NCBI RefSeq assembly: GCF_013364355.1
Contig: NZ_CP054931.1
Location: forward strand, 124,001-188,000
Length of the DNA: 64,000 nt
Direction: 5' to 3'
Origin: Stenotrophomonas sp. NA06056
Lineage (GTDB): Bacteria; Pseudomonadota; Gammaproteobacteria; Xanthomonadales; Xanthomonadaceae
Part shown: in pieces, positions 63,239-64,000 of the stretch
Numbering within the stretch: the stretch's first letter is position 1
Layout: the number at the start of each line of letters is the position of its first letter
Made by a program: the position numbers and the translations under genes
Notes under the pieces: model-generated
The model's input: the letters and a program-made list of their open reading frames with translations, nothing else
Database searches by the model: none
What the model was told of the DNA's origin: nothing

Positions 63239-63814
63239 ATGATCAAGAATTCGCTGCTTGCCCTGGGTCTGTTGGCCGCGCTGCCGTTCGCCGCATCGGC
63301 TGCCGATGGTCTGTCGTACAACTACGTTGAAGGCGGCTATGTGAACACCGATGCCAAGGGAGGCGACGCTGATGGCTGGGGCGTGAAGGGCTCGGTTGCC
63401 GTGCACCCGAACTTCCATGTCTTCGGTGACTACAGCAAGCAGGAAACCGACACCTTCAAGAACGATGTCGCCCAGTGGCGCATCGGTGCCGGCTACAACT
63501 ACGGCATCGCACCGAACACCGACCTGGTGGCTCGTGTTGCGTACCAGAAGTTCGATATGAAGCACGGCCTGGACTTCAACGGCTACTCCACTGAAGTGGG
63601 CGTGCGCACCGCGTTCAACCCGTACCTGGAAGGCTATGCGCTGGCCGGTTACGAGGATTACAGCAAGAAGCACGGCATCAACCCGGACGGCGAGTTCTAC
63701 GGCCGCGTCGGCGCCACCGCCAAGTTCAACCAGAACTGGGGCCTGAGTGGCGAAGTGAAGCTGGCCAAGGCCGGCGACCGCGAGTGGTTCGTGGGCCCGC
63801 GCTTCAGCTGGTAA
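63239..63814 (+). CDS. Ax21-family outer-membrane beta-barrel protein
   Basis: The protein has 191 residues with a 21-residue signal peptide (LLALGLLAALPFAASA). The barrel pattern ends in Phe-Ser-Trp (WFVGPRFSW). The start LSYNYVEGGYVNTDAKGGDADGWGVKGSVAV is the Ax21/OmpA-like hallmark of Xanthomonas and Stenotrophomonas. Family members are exported and occur in outer-membrane vesicles; an earlier claim of signalling activity is disputed. It ends with a strong terminator. Confidence 0.95.
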   Translation: MIKNSLLALGLLAALPFAASAADGLSYNYVEGGYVNTDAKGGDADGWGVKGSVAVHPNFHVFGDYSKQETDTFKNDVAQWRIGAGYNYGIAPNTDLVARVAYQKFDMKHGLDFNGYSTEVGVRTAFNPYLEGYALAGYEDYSKKHGINPDGEFYGRVGATAKFNQNWGLSGEVKLAKAGDREWFVGPRFSW

Positions 63815-63872
63815 CAAACGCCTGTCGTTAGTGCGTGTAAGTGGCGTGTGACCTCTCTCCCATACGCCATCG

Positions 63873-63904
63873 GAAGCCCGGCCTCGTGCCGGGCTTCTTT
63901 TTTT
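63873..63904 (+). terminator. Rho-independent terminator after the Ax21 gene
   Basis: GAAGCCCGGC (63873-63882), loop CTCGT, GCCGGGCTTC (63888-63897), then seven T residues. Confidence 0.97.
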
Positions 63905-63930
63905 CAGGCATTGGTTTGCCACAATGGGGC

Positions 63931-64000
63931 ATGGGCGAATCCTCCTCTCTCGCTGGCACCGGCACGGCCTACCAGGAACACCTGGCCCCTGCACCGCTGC
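63931..64000 (+). CDS. Start of a gene truncated by the window edge
   Basis: An ATG at 63931 opens a frame of 23 codons to the window end (MGESSSLAGTGTAYQEHLAP and on). A CACAAT hexamer at about 63921 precedes it closely, like other promoters here with little or no leader. YQEHLAPAPL resembles the N-terminus of some AraC-type regulators, but too little is present to assign it. Confidence 0.45.
   Translation, partial: MGESSSLAGTGTAYQEHLAPAPL

Overview
The window is high-GC, densely coded gammaproteobacterial chromosome that fits the Stenotrophomonas maltophilia group (Xanthomonadaceae). The grounds are an Ax21-family outer-membrane protein at the right end, dozens of short GTAG-ended palindromes like the SMAG repeats known from S. 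maltophilia, hemD-hemX-hemY and rhodanese-secB-gpsA blocks, and the codon bias. There are about 62 protein genes, two of them cut by the window edges. I see no tRNA, rRNA, CRISPR array, prophage or insertion sequence.

Region 1 (1-9339, minus strand) is one tight operon. In transcription order it encodes two TldD-type metallopeptidase paralogs with twin-arginine leaders, a TldE/PmbA-like partner, a DUF4159 protein, a MoxR AAA+ ATPase, a DUF58 protein, a BatA-like membrane protein and a DUF4175-like membrane protein. It is the best candidate here for a poorly described system: an apparently exported TldD/TldE pair tied to a MoxR/DUF58 module. Region 2 (9340-10103) is a gene-free repeat island. 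A homologous island lies at 16956-17537, and each carries two copies of a roughly 100-bp long-stem repeat.

Region 3 (10104-19022) has a DUF938 methyltransferase, a hipBA toxin-antitoxin operon with four operator half-sites, a fused indolepyruvate:ferredoxin oxidoreductase, a TPR protein and a Ycf46-like AAA+ ATPase. Region 4 (19146-28126, plus strand) is housekeeping: solo ParA, SixA, YceI, a phospholipase D lipoprotein, thioesterase, PlsC-like acyltransferase, YheT hydrolase, a TPR-sulfotransferase protein and a PEBP protein. Region 5 has two META-domain proteins and uppP.

Region 6 is nitrogen control. glnA (30794) has a perfect sigma-54 promoter and two NtrC boxes, and is followed by glnK-amtB. 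ntrB-ntrC (43964-46466) has a near-ideal NtrC box touching the ntrB start codon. A near-identical box touches the mltA start codon (39464-39480), which suggests an unexpected link between nitrogen status and murein turnover. Between these lie an amidase, a LytS/LytTR two-component pair, an alpha/beta hydrolase, mltA, a TonB-dependent receptor behind a Zur-like box (so probably for zinc uptake) and higBA.

Region 7 (46560-58410) has tandem Cu/Zn superoxide dismutase lipoproteins, a thiolase, hemD-hemX-hemY, two small genes, rhodanese-secB-gpsA, a DUF4440-like protein, an Ivy-like lysozyme-inhibitor lipoprotein and an unknown gene. Region 8 (58914-64000) has an EAL phosphodiesterase, a GAF histidine kinase, an Lpp-like lipoprotein with an adjacent L,D-transpeptidase (possible ATT start codon), Ax21 behind a leader hairpin, and the first codons of one more gene.
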